NCBI GenBank assembly: GCA_031268385.1
Contig: JAIRXH010000037.1
Coordinates: 1-35,886 of the forward strand
Length of the DNA stretch: 35,886 nt
Direction: 5' to 3'
DNA from: Treponema sp.
Lineage (GTDB): Bacteria > Spirochaetota > Spirochaetia > Treponematales > Breznakiellaceae
Position numbers and translations under genes: made by a program. Under the pieces are notes generated by a model. The model was not told the origin of the DNA. It ran no database searches and saw only the letters and a list, made by a program, of their open reading frames with translations. Below, in pieces: positions 1 to 6,968 of this stretch (its first letter is position 1; each line of letters begins with the position of its first letter).

Positions 1-4
1 ACTG

Positions 5-121
5 GCTAACCTTCGGTTAGCTTGCAAGTCTTGCAATTTTTCAGGCTAAAGCCAGGCTTTAGCCTTACAAAATCGCGTTTTGAAGCGGAATTTGTTCAAT
101 AACTGAAGTTATTGAACAAAT
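5..121. repeat. Cluster of palindromic hairpins at left edge
   Basis: Four short inverted repeats follow each other. GCTAACC (5-11) pairs with GGTTAGC (15-21) around a TTC loop. TTGCAA occurs at 22-27 and 31-36 and can pair with itself. GGCTAAAGCC (44-53) pairs with GGCTTTAGCC (55-64). A 15-bp stem at 90-104/107-121 is centred on AACTGAAGTT, a core that recurs at 3374-3383 and, in reverse, at 21602-21611. The cluster ends 36 bases before the first gene. It could be an upstream terminator or a member of a dispersed repeat family; the window edge hides what lies before it. Confidence 0.7.
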
Positions 122-156
122 CTATTATTCGCTGGCAGACGATAGAAGAGGCGATT

Positions 157-390
157 ATGGCAAAGATGACTGATGGGGAAGCGGAAGCTCTGGACAACTA
201 TTACACCGAGAATACCATCATGCCCGCAAGGGGGAAACCGGGGCTTTTTGCGGAGCGGAAAATCCGTATGTTTGCCGTTGACGCGCTGTCCGCCCAATAC
301 TTTACCGCAAAAGCCGCCGCGGAGCATAAAACCACGATGGAAATTATCGATGAAATGTCGCGGGAAAAAATAGCGGTTGCTTCCGTGTAG
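157..390 (+). CDS. Small hypothetical protein (77 aa)
   Basis: I do not recognise this gene with certainty. The chosen ATG follows a GAAGAGG-like ribosome site at about 145-151; an in-frame TTG at 112 lies inside the hairpin and is rejected. The protein is charged, begins MAKMTDGEAEALDNYY, has a middle GKPGLFAERK stretch, and ends in a predicted helix (TTMEIIDEMSREKIA). That C-terminal helix resembles the tail of small ribbon-helix-helix antitoxin-like proteins, but there is no partner toxin in view because the window starts just upstream. Residues 37-70 could form a DNA-binding fold; this is inference only. It is transcribed in the same direction as rpmB, which has its own promoter starting 10 bases after this stop codon. 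Confidence 0.6.
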   Translation: MAKMTDGEAEALDNYYTENTIMPARGKPGLFAERKIRMFAVDALSAQYFTAKAAAEHKTTMEIIDEMSREKIAVASV

Positions 391-399
391 GGCGCGGCG

Positions 400-428
400 T
401 TGACAGTTCCCCCCTTTTCCGGTAGTAT
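400..428 (+). promoter_or_regulatory. Sigma-70-type promoter for rpmB
   Basis: TTGACA (400-405) and TAGTAT (423-428) are separated by exactly 17 bp. The -35 box is a perfect consensus and the -10 matches 4 of 6. It lies about 50 bases before the rpmB start. The same TTGAxx-17-TAGTAT layout recurs at 33355-33383. Confidence 0.7.
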
Positions 429-475
429 GATGGCTCCGGGCGTTGTTCGCCCTGCTACACACAAGGAAGGATGTT

Positions 476-667
476 ATGTCACGGACCTGCGATATCTGCG
501 GAAAACATACGGTAACCGGCAATTCGGTAAGCCACGCGAAGAATCATACCCGCCGCGTCTGGAAGCCCAATCTGGTAAAGGTAAAGACGGAAATTGAGGG
601 GACTACCCTTACCCTTAAAATCTGCGCCCGCTGTCTTAAAAGCGGCATTATCACAAAGAAAGTATAA
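476..667 (+). CDS. rpmB: 50S ribosomal protein L28
   Basis: A 63-residue L28 protein of the large ribosomal subunit. It begins MSRTCDICGK, has the family core with SHAKNHTRR followed by WKPNL, and carries two CxxC pairs (CDIC near residue 5 and CARC near residue 52). That is the zinc-binding (C+) form of L28. Length is normal for the family. The start at 476 is chosen because AAGGAAGG lies at 463-470; an overlapping ATG at 471 is out of frame. A strong promoter sits at 400-428. The last 17 bases overlap the 3' end of the oppositely oriented hydrolase gene, so the two convergent genes share their termini and no separate terminator is visible between them. Confidence 0.97.
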   Translation: MSRTCDICGKHTVTGNSVSHAKNHTRRVWKPNLVKVKTEIEGTTLTLKICARCLKSGIITKKV

Positions 668-1445
668 GTCCGTCCCAGGCGGCCTTCATGACGCCGCCTG
701 ATTTCCGGCTTTTTCTGAACCGTTCACAGATCCTGTTGATTTCCCGGTGGGTATAGTCATGGCTGATGTGGGTCAGATACACGTCCCCGGCCCGCAGCTC
801 CACCGCGGCGGAGAGCGCTTGGGTGAAGGAAAAATGGGTGGAATGGGGCCGCGCCCGCAGTCCGTCGATAATGAGGAGCCTTGGCTCCATTACAAGTTTC
901 ATTGATGAAGGCGGTATGGCGCTTACGTCGGTAAGATAGGCCAGGGAGGAACCGTTCTCGTCTATACGCCAGCCGAGAATGTCAAGTTCCCCGTGTTTTA
1001 CCGGCACGGGGGTAAAAAGAAGGCCGCCCAGGCGGACGGCCTCTTCGGCCGTAAAAAGTTCAAGTTTCGGCTTGCCGCCTCCCGCCTGTGTTTCCCTGAA
1101 AACATAGGAAAAGCGTTGTTCAAGCTCCTCTATGGTTTCCCTGTTCGAGTACACCGGAAGGGGTTTTTCCGTACAAAGGGGCCTTACATCGTCCAGGCCG
1201 TGAACGTGATCGGCGTGGGCGTGGGTAAGGAAGACCGCGTCAAGGCGGCGAATGCCGGCCCGCACCGCCTGAAGGCGGAATTCGGGCCCTGTGTCGATGA
1301 CGGCCTTTTCACCCCCCGTTCCTTCCACCAGAATCGACGCGCGCATGCGCCTGTTCCGCCGGGAAAGGGAACGGCAGACAGCGCACCGGCAGCCGACAAC
1401 GGGAATGCCGTGGGAAGTGCCCGACCCCAGAATGGTGATCTTCAT
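651..1445 (-). CDS. Metallo-beta-lactamase-fold hydrolase, PhnP-like
   Basis: A 264-residue protein of the metallo-beta-lactamase superfamily. The N-terminus (MKITILGSGTSHGIPVVGC) and the following GCRCAVC cysteine cluster match the PhnP / cyclic phosphate phosphodiesterase branch, and the metal motif HAHADH is at residues 75-80. Further metal ligands are plausible in HGELD, LTDVS and the late HISHD. It probably cleaves a phosphodiester such as a cyclic phosphate, in the cytoplasm, but the substrate cannot be read from sequence. The reading frame is open to 1661, but the extra 72 residues run through a repeat hairpin and look non-coding, so the ATG at 1445 is preferred even though its ribosome site is weak. 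It is divergent from eno and its end overlaps rpmB by 17 bases. No phosphonate genes are nearby. Confidence 0.85.
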   Translation of the reverse strand: MKITILGSGTSHGIPVVGCRCAVCRSLSRRNRRMRASILVEGTGGEKAVIDTGPEFRLQAVRAGIRRLDAVFLTHAHADHVHGLDDVRPLCTEKPLPVYSNRETIEELEQRFSYVFRETQAGGGKPKLELFTAEEAVRLGGLLFTPVPVKHGELDILGWRIDENGSSLAYLTDVSAIPPSSMKLVMEPRLLIIDGLRARPHSTHFSFTQALSAAVELRAGDVYLTHISHDYTHREINRICERFRKSRKSGGVMKAAWDGLILSL

Positions 1446-1544
1446 AGCAAGAGTATCGCCGGAACGGAACCCGCTTGCAACTCGTATCCTTCCCGCGCAG
1501 CCCGCAAACAGCGCGCCAATGCCGCCCTCGCCGCCCCCGGCCAT

Positions 1545-1605
1545 GGAGTTTCGCGGCTTCGCCGCGAAACTCCCCAGCCGAAACGAAGCGCAGCTTCGTT
1601 TCGGC
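1545..1605 (+). repeat. Two-hairpin repeat element upstream of eno
   Basis: GGAGTTTCGCGGC (1545-1557) pairs perfectly with GCCGCGAAACTCC (1561-1573) around a TTC loop. After CCA, GCCGAAACGAAGC (1577-1589) pairs perfectly with GCTTCGTTTCGGC (1593-1605) around a GCA loop. It lies in the 269-base divergent spacer (1446-1714) between the hydrolase and eno. A TTGACT that could be a -35 box for eno starts three bases later (1608-1613), but no well-spaced -10 box is evident (TACTAT at 1640-1645 is 26 bp away). Relatives lie at 26271-26385 and 34951-35737. Confidence 0.8.
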
Positions 1606-1714
1606 CCTTGACTATCCCCGGATAAAACCGGAAAATCTGTACTATATGGAGTTTCTCTCAAACCCGGCCGGGTTGTGCGGAAGCTCCACGGAACGCAATC
1701 CTATGGAGGAAAAA

Positions 1715-3013
1715 ATGAGTATTATCGAATATGTCGAGGCCCGTGAAATTCTTGATTCCCGGGGGAATCCCACTGTCGAGGTAGATGTGGTGCTGGAAGA
1801 CGGTTCCCTGGGACGGGCGGCGGTTCCTTCCGGTGCGTCCACGGGCATTTACGAGGCTGTGGAGCTTCGGGACGACGACAAAGGCCGGTATCTGGGCAAG
1901 GGCGTTCTCAAGGCGGTGGATAACGTCAACAATATTATCGCTCCGGAAATTCAGGGGCTTGACGCCCTTGAGCAGGTGGACATAGACAGGACCATGATAC
2001 AACTGGACGGAACCGACAACAAGGGAAAGCTCGGCGCCAATGCCATTTTGGGCGTTTCCATGGCGACCGCCCGCGCGGCGGCGTCTTACCTTGACGTGCC
2101 GCTGTACAAATACCTGGGCTCCTTTCACGCGAATCTGCTTCCCGTTCCCATGGCGAATATTATCAACGGCGGCAAACATTCGGACAACAAAATAGATTTT
2201 CAGGAATTCATGGTAATGCCCGTCGGGGCCGAATCCATACGCGAGGCTGTGCGCTGGACCGCCGAGGTGTTCCACAACCTGAAGAAGATCCTCAAGGACG
2301 CGGGAAAAAATACCGCCGTGGGCGACGAGGGCGGTTTTGCCCCCGATATAGCAAACGAGGAAGCCCTTGAGTACATCATGAAGGCTATCGAGAAGGCGGG
2401 GTACAAGCCCGGCGAAGAGGTAGCCATAGCCCTTGACTGCGCCAGCTCCGAACTGTTTGAGGAAGGCGGCAAGAAAGGCTACAAATTCTGGAAGTCCAAC
2501 CCCGGCAAACTCTTTAGCGCCGACGAAATGATCGAAATCTACACCACATGGGTAAACAAATACCCCATCATTTCAATCGAAGATCCCCTGGATCAGGACG
2601 ACTGGGACGGCTATGTGAAGATGACCAAATCGCTGGGCGGAAAAATACAGATCGTCGGCGACGATTTTTTTGTTACCAATACCAAACGCCTTGAAAAAGG
2701 CATAGCCATGGGCGCCTGCAATTCCATCCTCATCAAGGTGAACCAGATAGGCACCATAAGCGAAACCTACGAGGCCGTGGAAATGGCGAAGCGCGCGGGT
2801 TACACCGCCGTCGTCTCTCACCGTTCCGGCGAAACCGAAGACAGCTTCATCGCCGACCTTGTGGTTGCCCTTGAAACCGGACAGATCAAAACCGGTTCCA
2901 TGAGCCGCACCGACCGCGTCTGCAAATACAACCAGCTTATGCGCATTGAGGATCAGCTTGAGGGTGTCTGCGAATACGCGGGAAAGAAGGCGTTCTACAG
3001 CGTCAAAAAATAA
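1715..3013 (+). CDS. eno: Enolase (phosphopyruvate hydratase)
   Basis: Enolase interconverts 2-phosphoglycerate and phosphoenolpyruvate in glycolysis. The 432-residue length is typical. By family knowledge the general acid is E205 (in GDEGGF), the general base K341 (LIKVNQIG) and K392; magnesium ligands are D241, E289 and D316. The signature [15 protein letters not shown] is intact at 368-382. The start at 1715 is set by GGAGGA at 1705-1710 and gives the conserved [21 protein letters not shown]-terminus. The gene stands alone, divergent from the upstream hydrolase, with a two-hairpin repeat in its 5' region and a stem-loop (3054-3087) after its stop. The wider open frame back to 1475 is rejected because it crosses the repeat. 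Confidence 0.99.
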   Translation: MSIIEYVEAREILDSRGNPTVEVDVVLEDGSLGRAAVPSGASTGIYEAVELRDDDKGRYLGKGVLKAVDNVNNIIAPEIQGLDALEQVDIDRTMIQLDGTDNKGKLGANAILGVSMATARAAASYLDVPLYKYLGSFHANLLPVPMANIINGGKHSDNKIDFQEFMVMPVGAESIREAVRWTAEVFHNLKKILKDAGKNTAVGDEGGFAPDIANEEALEYIMKAIEKAGYKPGEEVAIALDCASSELFEEGGKKGYKFWKSNPGKLFSADEMIEIYTTWVNKYPIISIEDPLDQDDWDGYVKMTKSLGGKIQIVGDDFFVTNTKRLEKGIAMGACNSILIKVNQIGTISETYEAVEMAKRAGYTAVVSHRSGETEDSFIADLVVALETGQIKTGSMSRTDRVCKYNQLMRIEDQLEGVCEYAGKKAFYSVKK

Positions 3014-3053
3014 CTTCTTTTGCGCCGGGGTTAAGGGCACGCTGATTGGCCCT

Positions 3054-3087
3054 GGGACATACTGCCGCTCATGCGGAAAAATGTCCC
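3054..3087. repeat. Two-tier stem-loop downstream of eno
   Basis: GGGACAT (3054-3060) pairs with ATGTCCC (3081-3087), and inside it CCGC (3065-3068) pairs with GCGG (3073-3076) around TCAT. It starts 40 bases after the eno stop. There is no T-run directly after it, so it is not a standard intrinsic terminator; it could stabilise the 3' end of the message. The preceding CGCTGATTGGCC (3040-3051) recurs at about 21436-21447. Confidence 0.5.
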
Positions 3088-3240
3088 GGAGTGAAAAATC
3101 AGCCCCGCCCGCGGCGCGCGGTTCCTGAACGCCCGCGCCGGTGCGGGCGATCAAGCCGTTTTTCCGCGTCAACCGGGCCGTTTTTCCGCGGCTCACCCTT
3201 TTTCCGTACTCCTTTCCCTGGCGCTTGTGCGTAACATGAG

Positions 3241-3455
3241 CATTTCCCAAAACCCGGTTGGTGCGCAAACTTTGTTTGCGATGGGAAATGCTCTTGGAGA
3301 AAATTGCCAATTCATTCCGGCTTAAGCAATTACGGCTCATGCAATTTTCTCCGGGGTAAGAAGCTTTCCCAAAAACTGAAGTTTTGGGAAAGCCTCATCG
3401 TATTTCCCAAAACCCGGTTGGTGCGCAAACTTTGTTTGCGATGGGAAATGCTCTT
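3241..3455. repeat. Repeat-dense intergenic block between eno and sugar operon
   Basis: The spacer 3014-3623 holds no gene. A 54-base sequence at 3242-3295 is repeated exactly at 3402-3455, 160 bases apart. Each copy folds as CATTTCCCA/TGGGAAATG-type arms (the outer C is present only in the first copy) enclosing an ACCCGGTTGG core and a second hairpin, GCAAAC-TTT-GTTTGC. Between the copies are GGAGAAAATTGC (3296-3307) pairing with GCAATTTTCTCC (3341-3352), and GCTTTCCC (3363-3370) pairing with GGGAAAGC (3386-3393) around the AACTGAAGTT core. Four strong palindromes in 215 bases is more than terminators would require. Confidence 0.85.
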
Positions 3456-3542
3456 GTATTCATAAAAAGGACCGTCCAAACCCCGCTGTCACGTAAACCG
3501 GGAAACGTTTCTGCCGGCCGTTGGCAGGCGTGAAAAAAAAAC

Positions 3543-3571
3543 TGGACATTTATGAAATGTTATTATACTAT
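3543..3571 (+). promoter_or_regulatory. Candidate promoter of the rhamnosidase/ABC operon
   Basis: TGGACA (3543-3548) and TACTAT (3566-3571) are 17 bp apart, about 50 bases before the first gene. The -35 matches 5 of 6 and the -10 4 of 6. No operator could be identified with confidence. Confidence 0.5.
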
Positions 3572-3623
3572 CAGTCTAATGGTGGATTATTCACCCGCAG
3601 TAATAATATTTGGAGGATTGAAG

Positions 3624-4889
3624 ATGAAACATGTTGTTTTTCTATTGGTTTTGGCCGTGATCGTCTCTTTGGCGGGATGCGCCAAAAAAGAGGCCGCCGC
3701 CGCCGGAGGTCCGGTGACTATTGAACAGTGGGGCTGGAACGCCGGTGAAATTGAAAAGATCTTCGCGGCTTACAAGGTGGCTACCGGCGCGGAGCTTGCC
3801 CTGAACTATCAGGCCGTCCAGCAGCAGGAAGTGTTCCAGAAGCTGCAGACCGTGGTAAGCGCCGGCCTGGATGTGCCGGACATTATCCCCTCCGAAATCG
3901 GCCAGCGGGGTACCATGCTTGGCCTGGATATTTGGAGCGATCTGGAAAAAGCCCCCTTCAATTACGACGCGAATACCTTCCACAAGTACTTTAACTCCCT
4001 CTGCCGGAACGAACGGGGGGAACTGGTGTGTCTTCCCTGGGATGTCAGCTCCGCCGGTCTTGCCTACAAGCGGGATTTGGCCGAACAATACCTGGGCACC
4101 TCAGATCCTGATGAACTGATGAAGCGGCTTCCCACGTGGGATGCCTTTGTTCAGGAGGGTGTCAAGCTCCAGCAGAGCACCGGCGGCAAGATCTTTATGT
4201 TCGCCAGTCTTACCAACATCTACCAAATCGCCAGCGGTCAGAATCCCCAGCCTATTATCCAGAATAACAGGCTCAACATGACCCCGGTCAGGGCCACGCT
4301 GGAAGTTGTTGCCCGTTTCCGGGATAACAAGACCGCCGATAACATCGTGGGCGATACCCCCGCGTATAACGCTTCCTTTGTGGACGACACCCATATTTTC
4401 TACCCCTGCGCGGGATGGACCCCCAACTACCAGATTATGCCTAACGATCCCAACGGGCCCACCCACATCTGGGGCCTCATGGTTCCCCCGGAGGGGATGT
4501 TCAGCTGGGGCGGCTCTGGCCATCTTGTTCCCAAAAACGCCAAGCATGCCATGGAAGGTTTCCAATTCGCCTCCTGGCTCATTTCCTACGACGGCGCCAA
4601 GTGGGAGTCCGACAATCTGGCCTATAACAATACCAATGTGGAACTCTATCAGGATCCCGCATACGCCAATGTGACCAACAGCTTCTTCGGCGATCAGAAC
4701 CTGGGCGCTATTTTCTATGGCGCCATCGACACCATCAATGTGCGTCCCGTTTCCGTCTACGACGTGGCTATCCAGGATACGTTCAATCTTGTTATCGAGC
4801 AGTTGAACAGTGACCGGAATCTGACCGCCGCCAGTGCCGTCGGGATTTATGAGACCGAACTCCGCAACAAGACGCCTGATGTACAGTAG
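3624..4889 (+). CDS. ABC sugar transporter substrate-binding lipoprotein
   Basis: A 421-residue extracellular solute-binding protein of the CUT1 sugar type. It starts with a short basic and hydrophobic signal and a lipobox ending LAGC, so C19 is the likely lipid-modified residue and the mature protein sits on the membrane facing the periplasm. The start at 3624 follows GGAGGA at 3612-3617. The body (TIEQWGWNAGEIEKIF, later WTPNYQIMPNDPNGP) is typical of family 1 binding proteins. It is first in an operon with two permeases and four glycosidases, so the ligand is probably a rhamnose- or galactose-containing oligosaccharide; this is inferred from neighbours only. A stem-loop after the gene may raise its expression above the permeases. 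Confidence 0.93.
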   Translation: MKHVVFLLVLAVIVSLAGCAKKEAAAAGGPVTIEQWGWNAGEIEKIFAAYKVATGAELALNYQAVQQQEVFQKLQTVVSAGLDVPDIIPSEIGQRGTMLGLDIWSDLEKAPFNYDANTFHKYFNSLCRNERGELVCLPWDVSSAGLAYKRDLAEQYLGTSDPDELMKRLPTWDAFVQEGVKLQQSTGGKIFMFASLTNIYQIASGQNPQPIIQNNRLNMTPVRATLEVVARFRDNKTADNIVGDTPAYNASFVDDTHIFYPCAGWTPNYQIMPNDPNGPTHIWGLMVPPEGMFSWGGSGHLVPKNAKHAMEGFQFASWLISYDGAKWESDNLAYNNTNVELYQDPAYANVTNSFFGDQNLGAIFYGAIDTINVRPVSVYDVAIQDTFNLVIEQLNSDRNLTAASAVGIYETELRNKTPDVQ

Positions 4890-4934
4890 GGCGCGTGATG
4901 GGAGCCGGTAAACGGTTCCTTTATCTGTAACGGG

Positions 4935-4980
4935 AACACCCCACGATCGTTCCCACCGGGGGCGGGTTGTGGGGTGTTTT
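4935..4980 (+). terminator. Stem-loop with short T-run after binding protein gene
   Basis: AACACCCCAC (4935-4944) pairs perfectly with GTGGGGTGTT (4969-4978), followed by TTTT through 4980. It lies 45 bases after the binding protein stop and before the permeases. With so short a T-run it probably acts as a partial terminator or 3' stabiliser, allowing more binding protein than permease. Confidence 0.7.
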
Positions 4981-5065
4981 GCGGGGGCTTTTGTGAAGCC
5001 CTGAAATAAAACCGGGATCCTGTTTCCCCCTGGAGACGGGGTTCTTCAAAAAGGGGGCGCCGCCG

Positions 5066-6037
5066 ATGCCGACACCCAATGTGATCAAATTAAACCGGAA
5101 AAGACTCCAGGGAAAAGACATTTGGCCGTATCTCTTCCTGGTACCCTTCTTTGTGATATATTTGGCCTTTAACTTTTATCCCCTGATCTATTCATTCATC
5201 ATCAGCCTGAATAAATGGGACGGCTTTACCAAACCGGCCTTTATCGGTTTCAAGAACTACGTGGATATTTTTACCAGGGATCCTTATTTTTTAAAATCAA
5301 TCAAGAATACGCTTATTTTTATGGCCTTCGATATTCCCCTCTGTGTGGGGGGAGGCATTGTTATGGCGGCTATCCTTAACAGCAAGTACCTCAAGGCTCC
5401 GGATGTGTTTCGCTGGACTACGTTTCTCCCCTATGTCACGATCCCGGTAGCTATCGGCATCCTGTTCCTCCTTATTTTTGACTGGAACATGGGGCTTCTT
5501 AACCGCATATTGCTGTCTATCGGCATAATCAGGGAAGGGATCAACTTCCTTGGGGTGCCCGCGTTGGCCCGGGGGGTAACGATTTCCATGATTTTCTGGA
5601 AATATCTGGGATACCACATGATCTTCTTTAACGCCGGTATCCTGAGCATTTCCCATGAACTCTACGAGGCGGCCGATGTGGATGGCGCTTCGGGGTTCAC
5701 CAAATTTTTCAAGATTACCGTTCCCATGCTCAAGCCCATTCTGGAATTCCTTTTGGTAATGAATATCATCTGGGGCTTCCAGCTCTTTGATGAGCCGAAG
5801 GCCATGTTCTCTTCCTGGACTTCTTCCGGGGGCAGCGTGGCTTCCGCCGGGGGGCCGCAGCGCTCGATTTTGACCGCTATATGGAATCTCTACGACACTT
5901 CTTTCGGCACCCAGATGCAGTACGGCAAAGGAGCCGCCATTGCCTACGGGTTGTTCCTCTTTATTTTAGTGTCTTCTCTGATTGTGCAGGTGATTATCCG
6001 CCGCGGCAAATCCAAAGATGAGGGAGGGTTCTTCTGA
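5066..6037 (+). CDS. ABC sugar permease, MalF/UgpA-like
   Basis: A 323-residue inner membrane permease of the CUT1 family. Six or so hydrophobic segments begin with WPYLFLVPFFVIYLAFNFYPL near residue 20. The cytoplasmic EAA loop, which docks to the ATPase, is at about residues 200-224 (YEAADVDGASGFTKFFKITVP). The Shine-Dalgarno sequence is poor, so the exact start is less certain than the gene. The stop codon TGA (6035-6037) overlaps the ATG of the next permease by one base, which implies coupled translation. It should form a heterodimer with that protein. No cognate ATPase gene is present in the window, so a shared MsmX/UgpC-type ATPase encoded elsewhere is expected. Confidence 0.94.
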   Translation: MPTPNVIKLNRKRLQGKDIWPYLFLVPFFVIYLAFNFYPLIYSFIISLNKWDGFTKPAFIGFKNYVDIFTRDPYFLKSIKNTLIFMAFDIPLCVGGGIVMAAILNSKYLKAPDVFRWTTFLPYVTIPVAIGILFLLIFDWNMGLLNRILLSIGIIREGINFLGVPALARGVTISMIFWKYLGYHMIFFNAGILSISHELYEAADVDGASGFTKFFKITVPMLKPILEFLLVMNIIWGFQLFDEPKAMFSSWTSSGGSVASAGGPQRSILTAIWNLYDTSFGTQMQYGKGAAIAYGLFLFILVSSLIVQVIIRRGKSKDEGGFF

Positions 6038-6858
6038 TGAAAATGTACAGAATTCCTACAATCGTACTTACCGCCTGTATGATCATCATGGCTTTGATTT
6101 TTGTTTTTCCCTTTTACTCCATGATCATGATGAGCACCCATTACGCGGAAGACATCTACAAGGGCATTCCCCTGTATCCGGGAAAATATCTTTTGGAAAA
6201 CCTGAAAACCGTATTCGGGGCCCATTTCGAAGTGTTCTACTTTAACAGCTTTCTGGTCTCGGTTACCGCGACTGTTCTTTCCGTATTTGTCAGTATGCTC
6301 TGCGGGTATTCCCTTGCCAAATACCAGTACAAGGGGCGGGACCTTTTCTTTACCTTCATTTTGATTACCATGATGATCCCGTCCCAGCTTGGGCTGGTAG
6401 CGTTTGTGGTGGAAATGAAGCAGATTCGCTGGGTAAATACCCTGCTGCCCCTGATTATTCCCCCGGCGGCCACCGGCTTTGGGGTTTACTGGCTGCGCAA
6501 TTACATTATGGGGGCGGTTCCCATGGAAATGCTGGAAAGTGCCCGCATTGACGGCGCCGGCGAACCCCACATTCTCTGGAGCATTTCCATGCCCTGTATG
6601 AAGCCGGCCCTGTTTTCTTTGGCCTTGATGAACTTTGTGGGAAACTGGAACTCCTTCCTGGTCCCCCTTATTCTGCTGAACAAAGCCAGTCTCTACACGG
6701 TCCCGATTGGGATTATCAACCTTAACTCCGCGTACAGAAACGATATTGCGGCGAAAATAGCCGCCCTTTCTTTGGGAACGCTTCCTCTGCTTGCCCTCTT
6801 CGCGGCAACATCGAAGTCGTTTATCCGCGGCATTACTATGGGCGCCGTAAAAGGCTAA
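6037..6858 (+). CDS. ABC sugar permease, MalG-like
   Basis: A 273-residue CUT1 permease, partner of the MalF-like protein whose stop codon it overlaps by one base. The N-terminal membrane segment is followed by a periplasmic part and further helices; the EAA loop is at about residues 165-190 (LESARIDGAGEPHILWSISMP). The C-terminus ends KSFIRGITMGAVKG, a common ending for these proteins. Together with the binding protein at 3624-4889 it forms an importer lacking only the ATPase. About 110 bases separate it from the first glycosidase, with no clear terminator between, so one transcript is likely. Confidence 0.94.
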   Translation: MKMYRIPTIVLTACMIIMALIFVFPFYSMIMMSTHYAEDIYKGIPLYPGKYLLENLKTVFGAHFEVFYFNSFLVSVTATVLSVFVSMLCGYSLAKYQYKGRDLFFTFILITMMIPSQLGLVAFVVEMKQIRWVNTLLPLIIPPAATGFGVYWLRNYIMGAVPMEMLESARIDGAGEPHILWSISMPCMKPALFSLALMNFVGNWNSFLVPLILLNKASLYTVPIGIINLNSAYRNDIAAKIAALSLGTLPLLALFAATSKSFIRGITMGAVKG

Positions 6859-6968
6859 GCACATTTGTACCGTATATTCCTCCGAAAATATTTTTTGGAG
6901 GAATTTTTTTTATCTTGAAGGCTGTGCCGTTCACTTTGTCGAACAAGTCCAATTTTACAGGAGAGATT

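Noticed and set aside
1446-1661. 72-codon N-terminal extension of the PhnP-like hydrolase
   Set aside because: It crosses the two-hairpin repeat and the eno upstream region; the conserved family start is at 1445.
2573-3340. Minus-strand open frame across the end of eno and the repeats
   Set aside because: Most of it is antisense to enolase and the rest is repeat sequence.
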